This document shows positions 1 through 9,041 of a stretch of DNA of 64,000 nt, in pieces. This stretch comes from Acidovorax delafieldii (GTDB taxonomy: Bacteria; Pseudomonadota; Gammaproteobacteria; Burkholderiales; Burkholderiaceae_C): assembly GCA_002377855.1 (NCBI GenBank), contig DFQQ01000035.1:53371-117370 (forward strand). The letters are read 5' to 3'. A program made the position numbers and the translations under genes. Within the stretch, counting starts at the first letter, position 1; each line of letters begins with the position of its first letter. Under the pieces are notes generated by a model. The model was given only the letters and a program-made list of their open reading frames with translations, did no database searches and was not told the DNA's origin.

Positions 1-248
1 GCCACCTGCCGGGTGCAATGCACATTTCGCGCGGCGTGCTGGAGTTCAAGCTCAGCAGCACCCCGGCGCTGGCGGCGCGCGACCTGAAGGTGGTGCTGTA
101 TTGCAAGACGAGTGGGCGGGCGGCCCTTGCGGCATGCGCCCTGCAGGACATGGGTTACCTCAACGTGCAGTCGATTGCCGGTGGATTCGAGGCATGGGCA
201 GCTGCTGGCAAGCCCATGGCACTGCCGCAGCAGCCGTCATTTGAATGA
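1..248 (+). CDS. Rhodanese-like domain protein (3' part)
   Basis: The frame is open from base 3, so the gene begins upstream of the window. The visible 81 or so codons carry the second half of a rhodanese (sulfurtransferase) fold: the HLPGA turn, a YCKTSGRAA active-site loop with the persulfide-forming Cys, and the closing GGFEAWAAAGKPM segment. The internal ATG at base 18 would cut the fold and is not a credible start. The next gene encodes a DUF2892 membrane protein. In E. coli YgaP these two modules are fused, so here they look like a split version acting on sulfane sulfur near the membrane. The fold is clear; the substrate is not known. Confidence 0.85.
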   Translation, partial: HLPGAMHISRGVLEFKLSSTPALAARDLKVVLYCKTSGRAALAACALQDMGYLNVQSIAGGFEAWAAAGKPMALPQQPSFE

Positions 249-342
249 AGCACCGAGCCGCGCGGGCAACGCGCCTTGTGCGGCTCTGTCATTTGTACCA
301 AGGCGCCTCATCGGGAGGCGCCACAACCTGAAGGAAGAGACC

Positions 343-534
343 ATGAAATTCAACGTCGGAACCGTGGACCGCGTGCTGCGCGTCGTGGCCGGGCTGGTGC
401 TCATCGCACTGGCTGCAACGGGGGTAGTGGGATGGTGGGGCTGGCTGGGCGTGGTGCCGCTGGCTACCGGGCTGTTTCGCTTTTGCCCTGCCTACACGCT
501 GCTGGGAATCAACACTTGCCCGCTCAAGCGATAA
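343..534 (+). CDS. DUF2892 (YgaP-like) small inner-membrane protein
   Basis: This 63-residue protein begins MKFNVGTVDRVLRVVAG and has two hydrophobic stretches (about residues 10-28 and 29-45), ending FCPAYTLLGINTCPLKR. This matches the DUF2892 family, the membrane part of YgaP-type proteins. The start at 343 is chosen because AGGAAGAGA lies just upstream; the open frame extends further 5' without any ribosome site. It follows the rhodanese by 94 bp and is likely co-transcribed with it. A role in membrane-associated sulfur handling is inferred from the neighbour only. Confidence 0.8.
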   Translation: MKFNVGTVDRVLRVVAGLVLIALAATGVVGWWGWLGVVPLATGLFRFCPAYTLLGINTCPLKR

Positions 535-564
535 CCGCCCTGTAAACCCGAAGCGGCGGCGGGT

Positions 565-604
565 CTGCGCGCTATCTGCGCGCTATCTGCGCCCTATCTG
601 CGCC
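565..604. repeat. 11-bp tandem repeat, about 3.6 copies
   Basis: The unit CTGCGCGCTAT occurs at 565-575 and 576-586, then as CTGCGCCCTAT at 587-597, followed by a partial copy. It lies in the gap between the DUF2892 gene and the AhpD-like gene. Copy number could vary between strains. No function is evident. Confidence 0.8.
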
Positions 605-730
605 AGAGCGTCGCCGTTCCTCCTGTGACCTTCCTATTGGCACGGCGCCGACCGTCGTCTGCACTTGCCTGCCCCGTCGGGGGCTGCCAACGGCCGGTAC
701 GCCGGTAATCCACAAACCCTGAGGAACCCC

Positions 731-1081
731 ATGAGTACGTTCGACCACGCAAGCCTGATGCAAGGCATCAACGAGAGCTTGTCCACTTTTCGCAAGGCGC
801 AGCCTGACGCCATGCGCGGCTTTTCGCAATTGGCCCAGGCCTCCATGGCAGAAGGAGCGCTGAGCACCAAGCACAAGGAACTGATTGCGCTGGCCATCGG
901 CATAACCCAGCGCTGCTCGGGGTGCATCGGCTTTCACATCAAGGCGTTGCACAAGCTCAACGCAACGCGCGCAGAAATTGAAGAGATGTTGAGCGTGTGC
1001 GTCTACATGGGCGGGGGCCCGGCCCTCATGTATGCCGCCGAAGCCCTGAAGGCATGGGATAACCAAGTAGCCAATCCTTGA
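731..1081 (+). CDS. Carboxymuconolactone decarboxylase / AhpD-like protein
   Basis: This 116-residue protein has the AhpD-type core KELIALAIGITQRCSGCIGFH, in which the CxxC pair and the following His form the alkylhydroperoxidase-like redox site. The length is typical of single-domain CMD-family members. ATG 731 is chosen because the homologous region begins just after it and GAGGAACCCC precedes it. It probably acts as a small thiol-dependent peroxidase or peroxidase reductant. A true carboxymuconolactone decarboxylase role is unlikely because no aromatic ring-cleavage genes lie nearby. Confidence 0.85.
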   Translation: MSTFDHASLMQGINESLSTFRKAQPDAMRGFSQLAQASMAEGALSTKHKELIALAIGITQRCSGCIGFHIKALHKLNATRAEIEEMLSVCVYMGGGPALMYAAEALKAWDNQVANP

Positions 1082-1485
1082 TGCCAAAAATGACTCTGGC
1101 GCTTTCTGCAAAAGCGTCACCAGCTATTATTGTTATAGCAATTAAGCACCCTCATCTGGTGCATTGGGGCACTCCACCTCCCTTTCCTCTTCTGTGACGT
1201 GACTGCGGCACGCCCCGTGCCCGCAAATTTCGTTTCCCCAGTTAACAATTGGCTGATATAACTTACACAACGCCAATGACACGGCGGGGCCAAGGCAGCC
1301 CTGCATGAATCGAGCAGCACTGCAGATGACCGGTCCGCAGCGCTATGCCAGGCACAAGGCGCGTCGGTAGCCATGGCCACTGCGGGCTGCCGCCGGCCCA
1401 GGTGAGCGCCGAGCCGCACAACGCGCCGCGATTCATGCCGGGCCTTCCTGATCAATGGCCGCAGAGCTACCGCACAGGGGGAAAT
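1082..1485. other. Intergenic stretch without a recognised gene
   Basis: About 400 bases between the AhpD-like gene and the signalling operon. It holds a degraded copy of the dispersed palindromic element near its left end. No convincing ORF or RNA gene is visible. The promoter of the downstream operon presumably lies here. Confidence 0.6.
1092..1130 (+). repeat. Degenerate copy of the dispersed AGCTATC palindromic element
   Basis: CTCTGGCGCTTT, AAAGCG and CCAGCTAT occur in the same order as in the full copy at 58551-58598. This copy is diverged in the loop and right arm. It sits just after the AhpD-like stop codon. Confidence 0.6.
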
Positions 1486-2022
1486 ATGGTTGACCGCTGT
1501 TATCGCGGTGCGATGCGCCGCCAAGTGCTGCGCATTGTGCCGGGCGCCCTGCTCTTTTATGGCGGCTCCTATGGCTCGGCCTTCGCGCTAGACCGGCCCA
1601 CTGGCCCTGTGGTGCTGACCGTAGAGGGACGCATCACGCACACCAACCAGGGCGCCAAGGCCCAGTTCGACATGCAGATGCTCGAGAGGCTTCCCCAGCG
1701 CACCTTCACCACGCGCACCCCGTGGTACCCGCAGGCCGTCACCTTCACCGGCCCGCTGCTGCGCGATGTGATAGCGGCGGCGGGTGGCCAGGGCGGCACC
1801 ATCACTGCAGTGGCGCTGAATGACTACAAAACCGAGATTCCCCTGGACGACGTGTACCGCCATGACGTGATCGTGGCGCGTCTCATGAACAACCGGCCCA
1901 TGCCTGTGCGCGAAAAGGGGCCCTTGTTCATCGTCTACCCGTTTGACACCAAAACCGAACTGCGCACGGAGCTGTACTACAACCGCGCGGCCTGGCAACT
2001 CAACGTGCTGCGTCTTCGCTAA
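1486..2022 (+). CDS. Secreted molybdopterin-oxidoreductase-fold protein, no cysteine
   Basis: This 178-residue protein starts at ATG 1486 after AGGGGGAAAT. Residues 6-27 resemble a signal peptide with an Arg-Arg pair followed by a hydrophobic core. The mature part ([32 protein letters not shown]) resembles the oxidoreductase molybdopterin-binding fold of the sulfite oxidase and YedY group. The mature region contains no cysteine, so the molybdenum-ligating Cys of that fold is missing and catalysis is unlikely. It ends 16 bp before a membrane histidine kinase. I infer a periplasmic binding or sensing partner for that kinase. Fold assignment is moderately sure; the role is inference. Confidence 0.65.
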   Translation: MVDRCYRGAMRRQVLRIVPGALLFYGGSYGSAFALDRPTGPVVLTVEGRITHTNQGAKAQFDMQMLERLPQRTFTTRTPWYPQAVTFTGPLLRDVIAAAGGQGGTITAVALNDYKTEIPLDDVYRHDVIVARLMNNRPMPVREKGPLFIVYPFDTKTELRTELYYNRAAWQLNVLRLR

Positions 2023-2038
2023 CCCAAAGCGCCCTGGC

Positions 2039-5000
2039 ATGCTGCGCAGCAAGCACTTTCTCAAGCTGATCATTGCGTTCCTGGTGCTGGCCTACGTGGC
2101 CATTGCCGCGTTGCAATACCAGCAGTACCGCAGCGTCGAGGCCGTGATGCGGCGCGGCGATGTGAATGCGCTGTGGTCGTTCTTGCAGCTCAATGTGGAG
2201 TACGAGCGGCTGGACCACGCGCTGCACCAGTTTGTGATGGCGCCGCAGAGCACGACGCTGGACGCAGTGGTGCTGCGCTACGACCTTTTTCTGAGCCGTT
2301 TCAGCGCCCTTGAAAGCGGCAGCGCACGCATTTTGATGCAGCATGAGCCTGTGTACGGCCAAGCGCTGCAGGCTTTGCAGCAGTTCGTGGCTGCGGGCGA
2401 CGAGTACTTTGGCCAGAGCGTGGATGCGGCATCCAGTCAGGCCAACATGCAGCTTCTGCGAACGCGGTTGGCCGAGTTGCGCGAAACCGTGCAGGACCTG
2501 GCCATGCACGCATCGCGCTTGTCGGCCATGCTGGGCGACCAGCGCAACGAGGAAGTGCGCAACCAGACGTTGATGTCGACCGGGCTCACCAGCTTTCAGG
2601 CCCTGCTGACCTTTTTGCTCGCCTATGCCATGGCGCGCCAATTTGTAGCGCGCGAACGCGCCAAATCCCAGGCCCTGCAGGCCCAGGCCGAACTGGTACA
2701 GGCACTCAAACGCAATGAAGAAGCGCTGGAGGCCCGTGTAGCCCAACGCACCACCGAACTGCAACAGGCCAACGAGGCCCTGAGGGAGCACGAGGAAGAG
2801 CTGCTCATTGCCCGCAGCAAGGCAGAAGACGCCTCGCAGATGAAATCGGATTTTCTGGCCAACATGAGCCACGAAATCCGCACGCCCATGAATGCCGTGA
2901 TCGGCATGAGCCACCTGGTGCTGGGCACGGACCTCACGCCACGCCAGCGCGACTATGTGCAAAAGATCCAACGCTCGGGCCAGCACCTGCTGGGCTTGAT
3001 CAACGACATCCTGGACTTCAGCAAGATCGAAGCTGGGAAGCTGGACGTTGAGGTACTCGACTTCGACCTGCGCGGCGTGCTGGACAACGTGGCCAACCTG
3101 ATCAGCGACAGGTGCGCCGCCAAGGGGCTGGAGCTGATGTTTGACGTAGACCCCGACCTGCCCGACGACCTGCGCGGCGATCCGCTGCGCCTGGGCCAGA
3201 TTCTGGTGAACTACGCCAACAACGCCGTCAAGTTCACTGAACAGGGGGAAATAGTGGTGCGCGTGCGCCAGGACATGCGCGACGGCGATGCCCTCCTGCT
3301 GCGCTTTGAGGTGCAGGACACCGGCATCGGGCTCACCCAGGAGCAGCAGGCCCGCCTTTTTCGCTCGTTTGAGCAGGCCGACTCTTCCACCACCCGCAAG
3401 TACGGCGGCACCGGCCTGGGCCTGGCCATTTCCAAAAGTCTGGCGCAGCTGATGGGCGGCGAAGTGGGCGTGGTCAGCGCGCCTGGGCAGGGCAGCACCT
3501 TCTGGTTCACTGCGCGGCTGGGGTTGGGCAAGCCACGCCAGCGGGCTCTGCAGCCGTCCCCTGACTTGAGGGGGCGCCGGGTGTTGGTGGTGGACGACAG
3601 CGACCAGGCGCGCCACATCCTCTCGGTGCTGCTCGGCCGACTGAGCTTTGCCGTGACCACCGCACGCAGCGGAACAGAGGGCATCGCGCTGGCCACCAGT
3701 GCGGCCGCGGCTGGCGCACCTTTTGAAATCGCTTTTCTGGACTGGAAAATGCCGGGCCTGGACGGGTTCGAAACGTACAGCCGCCTCGCCCGCCTGCCCC
3801 AGCCGCCCGCACCGGTGATTGTGACGTCGCACGGTCGCGAGGAGGTGCGCCAGGAACTGCAGCGCAGCGACATCTGCCTGATGCTGTCCAAACCCGTCAG
3901 CCCCTCGCACTTGCTCGACGCAGCGATGCAGGCGCTGTACGGCGTGCGCGCGCCTGAGAGGCACCCCGCTGCACTGCGGCCAGCCAACGCAGTCCTGCAT
4001 GCCATCGCCGGTGCCCGCGTCCTGCTGGTGGACGACAACGACCTCAACCAGCAGGTGGGAGCGGACCTTTTAACGGACGCGGGCCTCGTGGTGGACGTTG
4101 CACCCAACGGCCAAGTGGCCCTGGACATGCTGAGGCGCGCCCCCTACGACGCGGTGCTGATGGACATGCAGATGCCGGTGATGGACGGCCTGACCGCCAC
4201 CCGCCAGCTGCGGGAAGATCCGGCGTGGGCGCATCTGCCAGTGCTGGCCATGACCGCCAATGCCATGGCCGTCGACCGGGAGCGTTGCCTGCAAGCAGGC
4301 ATGAACGACCACATTGCCAAGCCGATCGACCCTGAAGAACTGTTTGCCACGCTGCTGCGCTGGATTGCCCCGCGCCAGCCAGCTGCCGGCGGGCTGCCCA
4401 GTGCCGCGCCATCAGCCCCGGCGGCCGCGCCGGCTTTGGTGCCGGCCTCTTCCAGTACAGAGAACACAGAGAACACAGCAAACCCGGCAAACGGCGAGGC
4501 GCCCGGTGAAGACCCGTTGCACCACATTGATGGCCTGGACGCGGCTGCCGGCCTGCGGCGTGTCCTTCACAAGCGCAGTGCCTACGAAAGCCTGTTGCGC
4601 AAGTTTGTGGCGGGCCAAGCCGGCGCCGTGGCCGAGACCCGCCACCACCTCGCTGCCGGGCAGGCGCAGGCGGCCCAGCGCGCGATGCACACCCTCAAGG
4701 GCACTGCTGGCACCATCGGCGCCACGCACCTGGCCGAACTGGCGCAGACCGCAGAACAGGCCATTGACCAACGCAGGCCACCCCTGGACGTGGAAGCCCT
4801 GCTAGCGGCAACAGACGCTGCCTGCAGTTCACTGGTGGCAGCGGTCGCTGCTGCGCTGCCCATAGACGAGCCCATGCCGCCCGCAGTGGCTCCAGGGCCC
4901 GCATCGGATGTCACCGCAGCGCAGCCTTTGCTGGATCGGCTTGCCTCCCTGCTCGCCGACGACGATTCAGACGCCATCGAGTTGTTCAAGGAATCCGCCC

Positions 5001-5116
5001 CCACCTTGCGCGCGGTGCTGGGCCCCGTGTACGCAGACATGGAGCGGGCGCTGGACAACTACCTGCTGGTCGACGCCCTGGCGGCGTTGCGCACAGCCCA
5101 CCCGCAGCGTGCATGA
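2039..5116 (+). CDS. Hybrid sensor histidine kinase with two receivers and an HPt domain
   Basis: This 1025-residue membrane kinase has TM segment 1 near residues 8-26, an external region of about 150 residues with no domain I recognise, TM segment 2 near 190-210 and a coiled coil. The HisKA domain has phosphoacceptor His278 ([10 protein letters not shown]). The HATPase domain has NNAVKF and GTGLGLAIS motifs. Receiver 1 carries Asp568, receiver 2 carries Asp709, and the HPt domain carries His884 (MHTLKGTAG). All phosphorelay residues are present. ATG 2039 is chosen because upstream codons overlap the previous gene. The next gene, 39 bp on, is an HD-GYP response regulator and the probable output, so the relay likely ends in c-di-GMP breakdown. 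Confidence 0.93.
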   Translation: MLRSKHFLKLIIAFLVLAYVAIAALQYQQYRSVEAVMRRGDVNALWSFLQLNVEYERLDHALHQFVMAPQSTTLDAVVLRYDLFLSRFSALESGSARILMQHEPVYGQALQALQQFVAAGDEYFGQSVDAASSQANMQLLRTRLAELRETVQDLAMHASRLSAMLGDQRNEEVRNQTLMSTGLTSFQALLTFLLAYAMARQFVARERAKSQALQAQAELVQALKRNEEALEARVAQRTTELQQANEALREHEEELLIARSKAEDASQMKSDFLANMSHEIRTPMNAVIGMSHLVLGTDLTPRQRDYVQKIQRSGQHLLGLINDILDFSKIEAGKLDVEVLDFDLRGVLDNVANLISDRCAAKGLELMFDVDPDLPDDLRGDPLRLGQILVNYANNAVKFTEQGEIVVRVRQDMRDGDALLLRFEVQDTGIGLTQEQQARLFRSFEQADSSTTRKYGGTGLGLAISKSLAQLMGGEVGVVSAPGQGSTFWFTARLGLGKPRQRALQPSPDLRGRRVLVVDDSDQARHILSVLLGRLSFAVTTARSGTEGIALATSAAAAGAPFEIAFLDWKMPGLDGFETYSRLARLPQPPAPVIVTSHGREEVRQELQRSDICLMLSKPVSPSHLLDAAMQALYGVRAPERHPAALRPANAVLHAIAGARVLLVDDNDLNQQVGADLLTDAGLVVDVAPNGQVALDMLRRAPYDAVLMDMQMPVMDGLTATRQLREDPAWAHLPVLAMTANAMAVDRERCLQAGMNDHIAKPIDPEELFATLLRWIAPRQPAAGGLPSAAPSAPAAAPALVPASSSTENTENTANPANGEAPGEDPLHHIDGLDAAAGLRRVLHKRSAYESLLRKFVAGQAGAVAETRHHLAAGQAQAAQRAMHTLKGTAGTIGATHLAELAQTAEQAIDQRRPPLDVEALLAATDAACSSLVAAVAAALPIDEPMPPAVAPGPASDVTAAQPLLDRLASLLADDDSDAIELFKESAPTLRAVLGPVYADMERALDNYLLVDALAALRTAHPQRA

Positions 5117-5155
5117 ATCTGGAAGCGGCATCACAAAACCAAGGAGGACAACGCC

Positions 5156-6367
5156 ATGACAAACCCGCTGGAGTTGAGAGGCAAATGCACCGTGCTGGTG
5201 GTCGACGACACGCCCGACAATCTCTCGTTGATGAGTGGGCTGCTGCGCAGTGACTACAAGGTCAAGCTGGCGCCCAGCGGCGAGCGCGCGCTGCAGATCG
5301 TGGCGGGTGAAAGCAAGCCCGATCTGATCCTGCTGGACATCATGATGCCGGGCATGGATGGCTATGAAGTGCTGCGGCGGCTGCAGTTCAATCCCGAAAC
5401 CGAAGACATTCCAGTCATCTTCCTTACCGCCATGAGTGCGTCCGAGGACGAGACCACGGGGCTGGAGCTGGGCGCGGTGGACTACATCACCAAGCCCATC
5501 AATCCCGCCATCACGCTGGCGCGGGTGCGCAACCACCTGCAACTCAAGCGCGCACGCGATTTGCTCGCCCACCAAAACCACTACCTCGAGCAGGAAGTGG
5601 CCCGCCGCACCCAGGAGGTGGCCGAGCTGCAGGACGTGACCGTTCGTGCGATGGCGTCCCTGGCTGAAACGCGCGACAACGAAACGGGCAACCACATCCG
5701 CCGCACCCAGCACTATGTGCAGGCGCTGGCACGCAAGCTGCAACATCACCCTCGGTTTCAGGAAGAACTGAGCGATGCGGCCATTGAGATGATCTTCAAG
5801 TCAGCGCCCTTGCACGACATCGGCAAGGTCGGCATTCCAGACCGTATCCTGCTCAAGCCCGGCCCGCTCACGCCCGAAGAGTTCGAGGTCATGAAAACCC
5901 ACACCACCCTGGGCCTGGAGGCCATTTTGGCAGCCGAGCGCGAAACCACGCAGAACAACCCGTTTTTCCGCTACGCCAAGGAGATCACCTACAGCCACCA
6001 GGAGAAGTGGGACGGCTCCGGCTATCCGCAGGGGCTGGTGGGCAACACCATCCCGCTGTCCGCCCGCCTGATGGCCGTGGCCGATGTGTACGACGCTCTC
6101 ATTTCCGCACGCGTGTACAAGCCAGCCTACACCCACGAACGGGCCGTGAAGATCATCCAGGACGGCCGGGGCAGCCACTTTGACCCGGACATGGTCGACG
6201 CCTTCATGAGCCTGGCTGAAGACTTTAGGCGCATCGCCCTGCGCTTTGCCGACAGCGAACATGCCTTGCACTTTGAAATGGAGCGCATGGCCGCCGACTT
6301 GCCGGCGGAAAACATCGTGGTGGACTCGGCAACCCTGGCCTCCGGCGGCGCTGAGACGACGCAATGA
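5156..6367 (+). CDS. Response regulator with HD-GYP c-di-GMP phosphodiesterase domain
   Basis: This 403-residue RpfG-like protein has an N-terminal receiver (VVDDTPDN, phosphoacceptor Asp61 in LLDIMMPGMDG, conserved Lys in TKP), a short coiled-coil linker and an HD-GYP domain. HDIGKVGIPD, HTTLG and HQEKWDGSGYP are all intact, so hydrolysis of cyclic di-GMP is expected. AAGGAGG lies 8 bases before the ATG. It follows the hybrid kinase by 39 bp and is presumably phosphorylated by that kinase's HPt domain. The last 50 or so residues are outside the HD-GYP core and unassigned. Confidence 0.93.
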   Translation: MTNPLELRGKCTVLVVDDTPDNLSLMSGLLRSDYKVKLAPSGERALQIVAGESKPDLILLDIMMPGMDGYEVLRRLQFNPETEDIPVIFLTAMSASEDETTGLELGAVDYITKPINPAITLARVRNHLQLKRARDLLAHQNHYLEQEVARRTQEVAELQDVTVRAMASLAETRDNETGNHIRRTQHYVQALARKLQHHPRFQEELSDAAIEMIFKSAPLHDIGKVGIPDRILLKPGPLTPEEFEVMKTHTTLGLEAILAAERETTQNNPFFRYAKEITYSHQEKWDGSGYPQGLVGNTIPLSARLMAVADVYDALISARVYKPAYTHERAVKIIQDGRGSHFDPDMVDAFMSLAEDFRRIALRFADSEHALHFEMERMAADLPAENIVVDSATLASGGAETTQ

Positions 6368-6559
6368 ACACCGCCAGCCAGCTCCACAGTGCCAGCGGGG
6401 CTGTCATCAGGGCCATGCACTACCGGCTGCCCGTGAACGGTTGCGTTGAACGCGCTGTGTCAAAGCGCACGCGCACGCTGATAGCGCAGCGCAGGGGCAC
6501 CCCTGCATCGCGTTTCTCACCAGCCGATCACTCCAGGCGCCGGGCCTGAGAACCAAACG

Positions 6560-7618
6560 TCAGCAGCATCCGCCGCCGCCAGACGCGCTCTGCGCTTCGT
6601 CCGCAGCGCGAGTGGTATGTCCGTTCAGCCCCAGCTTGGCCAGCAGCTGCACGTCGGCTTCGACGTCAGGATTGCCCGTCACCAGCAGCTTGTCACCATA
6701 AAAAATCGAGTTGGCACCGGCCATGAAGCACAGCGCCTGCACCGCGTCGCCCATCTGCTGGCGCCCAGCCGACAAGCGCACCCGCGCCTTGGGCATGGTG
6801 ATGCGGGCCACGGCAATCACGCGCACGAAGTCAAACGGATCGATCGGGTCGCTGTCGGCGAGCGGCGTGCCGGGCACGCGCACCAGGCTATTGATGGGCA
6901 CCGACTCCGGGTACGGCTGCAGGTTGGCCAGCTGCGCAATCAGGCCCGCGCGGTGCACCGGCGCCTCGCCCATGCCCACGATGCCGCCGCAGCACACGCT
7001 GATACCAGCGGCGCGCACATGCTGCAGCGTGTCCAGCCGGTCCTGGTATTGGCGGGTGCTGACCACGTCGGTGTAGTACTCGGGGGCGGTGTCCAGGTTG
7101 TGGTTGTAGTAGTCCAGGCCCGCGTCCTTCAGGGCCTGTGCCTGGTGCGATTCGAGCATGCCCAGCGTGGCGCAGGTTTGCAGGCCCAGGCCCTTCACGG
7201 CGCCGATCAAGGCGCTGACCTTTTCAATGTCGCGGTCCTTGGGGGCGCGCCACGCAGCGCCCATGCAAAATCGGGTGGCGCCTGCGTCCTTGGCGGCCTG
7301 CGCGGCGCGCACCACCTCATCAACTTCCATCAACTTGTCGGCCTTCACGCCGGTGTCGAACTCGGCCGCCTGAGGGCAATAGCCGCAGTTCTCAGGGCAG
7401 CCTCCGGTCTTGACGGACAGCAGCGTGGCCAGTTCGATGTCGCCAGCGGGCCAGTGCTGGCGGTGCACGGTTTGCGCCTCGAAGATCAAGTCCATCAACG
7501 GCTTGTCGAGCAGCGCCTCGATGGCGTCCACCGTCCAGGGGCCCTGCACCACAGGTGTCGGTGGGCGGCGGTGCAATTGCACGGGCTGGGCAGCGGAAGG
7601 GATGGCAATGGTTTCCAT
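6560..7618 (-). CDS. bioB: Biotin synthase
   Basis: This 352-residue radical-SAM enzyme converts dethiobiotin to biotin. The radical-SAM cluster cysteines are Cys74, Cys78 and Cys81 ([10 protein letters not shown]). The downstream [12 protein letters not shown] and [10 protein letters not shown] motifs and the C-terminal GGGGCC tail fit BioB. AAAGGACCCT precedes the ATG. No other bio genes are near. It stands beside the biotin-dependent propionyl-CoA carboxylase genes, which need its product. Confidence 0.97.
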   Translation of the reverse strand: METIAIPSAAQPVQLHRRPPTPVVQGPWTVDAIEALLDKPLMDLIFEAQTVHRQHWPAGDIELATLLSVKTGGCPENCGYCPQAAEFDTGVKADKLMEVDEVVRAAQAAKDAGATRFCMGAAWRAPKDRDIEKVSALIGAVKGLGLQTCATLGMLESHQAQALKDAGLDYYNHNLDTAPEYYTDVVSTRQYQDRLDTLQHVRAAGISVCCGGIVGMGEAPVHRAGLIAQLANLQPYPESVPINSLVRVPGTPLADSDPIDPFDFVRVIAVARITMPKARVRLSAGRQQMGDAVQALCFMAGANSIFYGDKLLVTGNPDVEADVQLLAKLGLNGHTTRAADEAQSASGGGGCC

Positions 7619-7984
7619 AGGGTCCTTTCTTTGGCAACTCCGTCACGCGCAATGCCCAGGCTTTCCAGGTAACAGATTGCGCCGTGGCAAAAATGGCCGG
7701 CGGTGGCGAATTCGCGGATTCTGCGTGACAAAAGAGCACTTGTGCGCGTCTCTACGTCACAAAAACTGCCAATCGATTACCGTCAATATCTGCTCCAAAC
7801 GTGCACGAGAATTGACCGACGATGCGCGCATGAAGCGCGACGTTGCTGGGATGTTGACCAGGGCGTTTCTACGGTCGCCGCATCTGCGGGCAAACGGCTC
7901 GCTAGCGCGGCCAACTCACGCCAAATGCTGGGCGTTGGCGCTGGAGTTAGACGCACAAGAGATGCGGATGGACTGGTTTCAGGC
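7619..7984. other. Intergenic region upstream of bioB
   Basis: About 366 bases between bioB and the thioesterase gene, both on the minus strand. The bioB promoter should be here, but I see no clear -35/-10 pair and no obvious biotin-regulator operator. No supported ORF or RNA gene was found. Confidence 0.5.
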
Positions 7985-8446
7985 CTATTGCCCTGCGCCC
8001 AGCGCCACGAATTCGCCCACAAGCCGTCCCGCAGGCTTGCCGTCGTCGTCCATCAGCACCGACTCGACGGCTATGCGTGCCCTGCCTTTGCGAGCAAGCA
8101 TCTGGGTGAATCGGGGCCACTGCTGCGGCTCCCGCAAGGCCGACCGCGCCTGGAACGCCCCGGCGATGGGCTGTTCGTATTCCATGGAGTTGCGCTGGAT
8201 CACCAAGCGGCTGTCCAGCCCCTCGGCCCGCAGCCGCTGGTGCAGCAGGCACCACGCGGCAAGGATGGACAGCGCGGACGCGCTGCCGCCAAACACCGTT
8301 TCCCGGTGGTTGATGTTGGGGGCCAGCGGCGCGCGCAAAAGCACGCCGTCGGGGTCTGCGGACACAACCTCCACGGCCATGGCCCCCGACAAGGGAATGT
8401 GCTGGTGCAGGTAGCGTTCGAGTTCGTCAGGGGCCATCGCAGCCAT
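7985..8446 (-). CDS. YiiD C-terminal-type putative thioesterase (hot-dog fold)
   Basis: This 153-residue protein resembles the thioesterase domain found at the C terminus of YiiD (HIPLSGAMAVEV, NHRETVFGGSASALSILAAW, IQRNSMEYEQPI). The family is predicted to hydrolyse acyl-thioesters; a substrate cannot be read from the sequence. It begins 15 bp after the stop of the epimerase-like gene and is last in the propionyl-CoA block. A housekeeping role in releasing CoA from excess acyl-CoA is plausible but inferred. Confidence 0.75.
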   Translation of the reverse strand: MAAMAPDELERYLHQHIPLSGAMAVEVVSADPDGVLLRAPLAPNINHRETVFGGSASALSILAAWCLLHQRLRAEGLDSRLVIQRNSMEYEQPIAGAFQARSALREPQQWPRFTQMLARKGRARIAVESVLMDDDGKPAGRLVGEFVALGAGQ

Positions 8447-8461
8447 GCCGGGGTTCCGTTC

Positions 8462-8932
8462 TCAGCCCAGCGCCGCAACCACGTCTGCGGGCGCCTGCAC
8501 CAATTCGATCAGCACGCCCTCCCCCGCAATCGGAAACTCGTCGTTGCTCTTAGGGTGCAGGAAGGTGATGTCATACCCCGCCGCGCCCTTGCGAATGCCG
8601 CCGGGTGCAAAGCGCACGCCCTTCGCAGTCAGCCACTCCACGGCCTTGGGCAGGTCGTCAATCCACAGGCCGATGTGGTTGAGCGGCGTGGTGTGCACGG
8701 CGGGTTTCTTGTCGATATCGAGCGGCTGCATGATGTCGACCTCGACCTTGAACGCGCCCTTGCCCATGGCCAGGATGTCTTCGTCCACGTTCTCGCGTTC
8801 GCTCTGGAAGGTGCCAGTCTGTTCGAGCCCCAGCATGTCCACCCAAAGGGTCTTCATGCGCTGCTTGTCGGTGCCGCCGATGGCGACCTGCTGAATGCCT
8901 AGGACCTTGAAAGGTCGCTGCTGCTGGGTCAT
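8462..8932 (-). CDS. VOC-family protein, probable methylmalonyl-CoA epimerase
   Basis: This 156-residue protein has two beta-alpha-beta-beta-beta modules of the vicinal-oxygen-chelate superfamily. Its second half ([25 protein letters not shown]) closely resembles methylmalonyl-CoA epimerases and keeps the second-module His and the terminal Glu metal ligands. The position of the first metal-binding His is Gln15 (GIQQVAIG), and there is an insertion between HPKS and GVLIEL. Context strongly supports epimerase: pccA, pccB, meaB and the mutase lie directly upstream, and this step links carboxylase to mutase. It could instead be a diverged lactoylglutathione-lyase-like protein. ATG 8932 is used; longer frames lack support. 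Confidence 0.65.
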   Translation of the reverse strand: MTQQQRPFKVLGIQQVAIGGTDKQRMKTLWVDMLGLEQTGTFQSERENVDEDILAMGKGAFKVEVDIMQPLDIDKKPAVHTTPLNHIGLWIDDLPKAVEWLTAKGVRFAPGGIRKGAAGYDITFLHPKSNDEFPIAGEGVLIELVQAPADVVAALG

Positions 8933-8944
8933 GCAATGCTCCTC

Positions 8945-8990
8945 AATTGATAGCTTCCGGCGCTTTATCAACAAGCGCTGGGGGCCAAAA
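8945..8990 (-). repeat. Dispersed AGCTATC palindromic element
   Basis: Reads TTGATAGCTTCCGGCGCTTT then AAGCGCTGGGGGCC, the reverse orientation of the copy at 58551-58598. It sits just upstream of the epimerase-like start codon and could contribute to the mRNA leader. Confidence 0.8.
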
Positions 8991-8995
8991 TGGCC

Positions 8996-9020
8996 AAAAA
9001 AAGGGGCGCAAGGCCCCCTT
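8996..9020 (-). terminator. Intrinsic terminator after pccA
   Basis: Read on the minus strand, a stem AAGGGGGC / GC(G)CCCCTT with a CTT loop is followed by seven Ts. It lies 22 bp after the pccA stop, so the epimerase and thioesterase genes beyond it may depend on readthrough or on a promoter of their own. Confidence 0.6.
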
Positions 9021-9041
9021 CCGATGCGCGGGGGCGCAAGG

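Noticed and set aside
565..604. CRISPR-like array
   Set aside because: Units are contiguous 11-mers without spacers; no other array and no cas genes occur in the window.
2000..4000. 666-codon open frame on the minus strand opposite the hybrid kinase
   Set aside because: It is the complementary shadow of the kinase; composition is His/Gln/Leu-rich without any domain, and the plus-strand protein has a complete set of motifs.
7703..8902. 399-codon plus-strand frame across the bioB upstream region and the thioesterase/VOC genes
   Set aside because: It overlaps two well-supported minus-strand genes, contains no recognisable domain and reads as GC-rich shadow coding.
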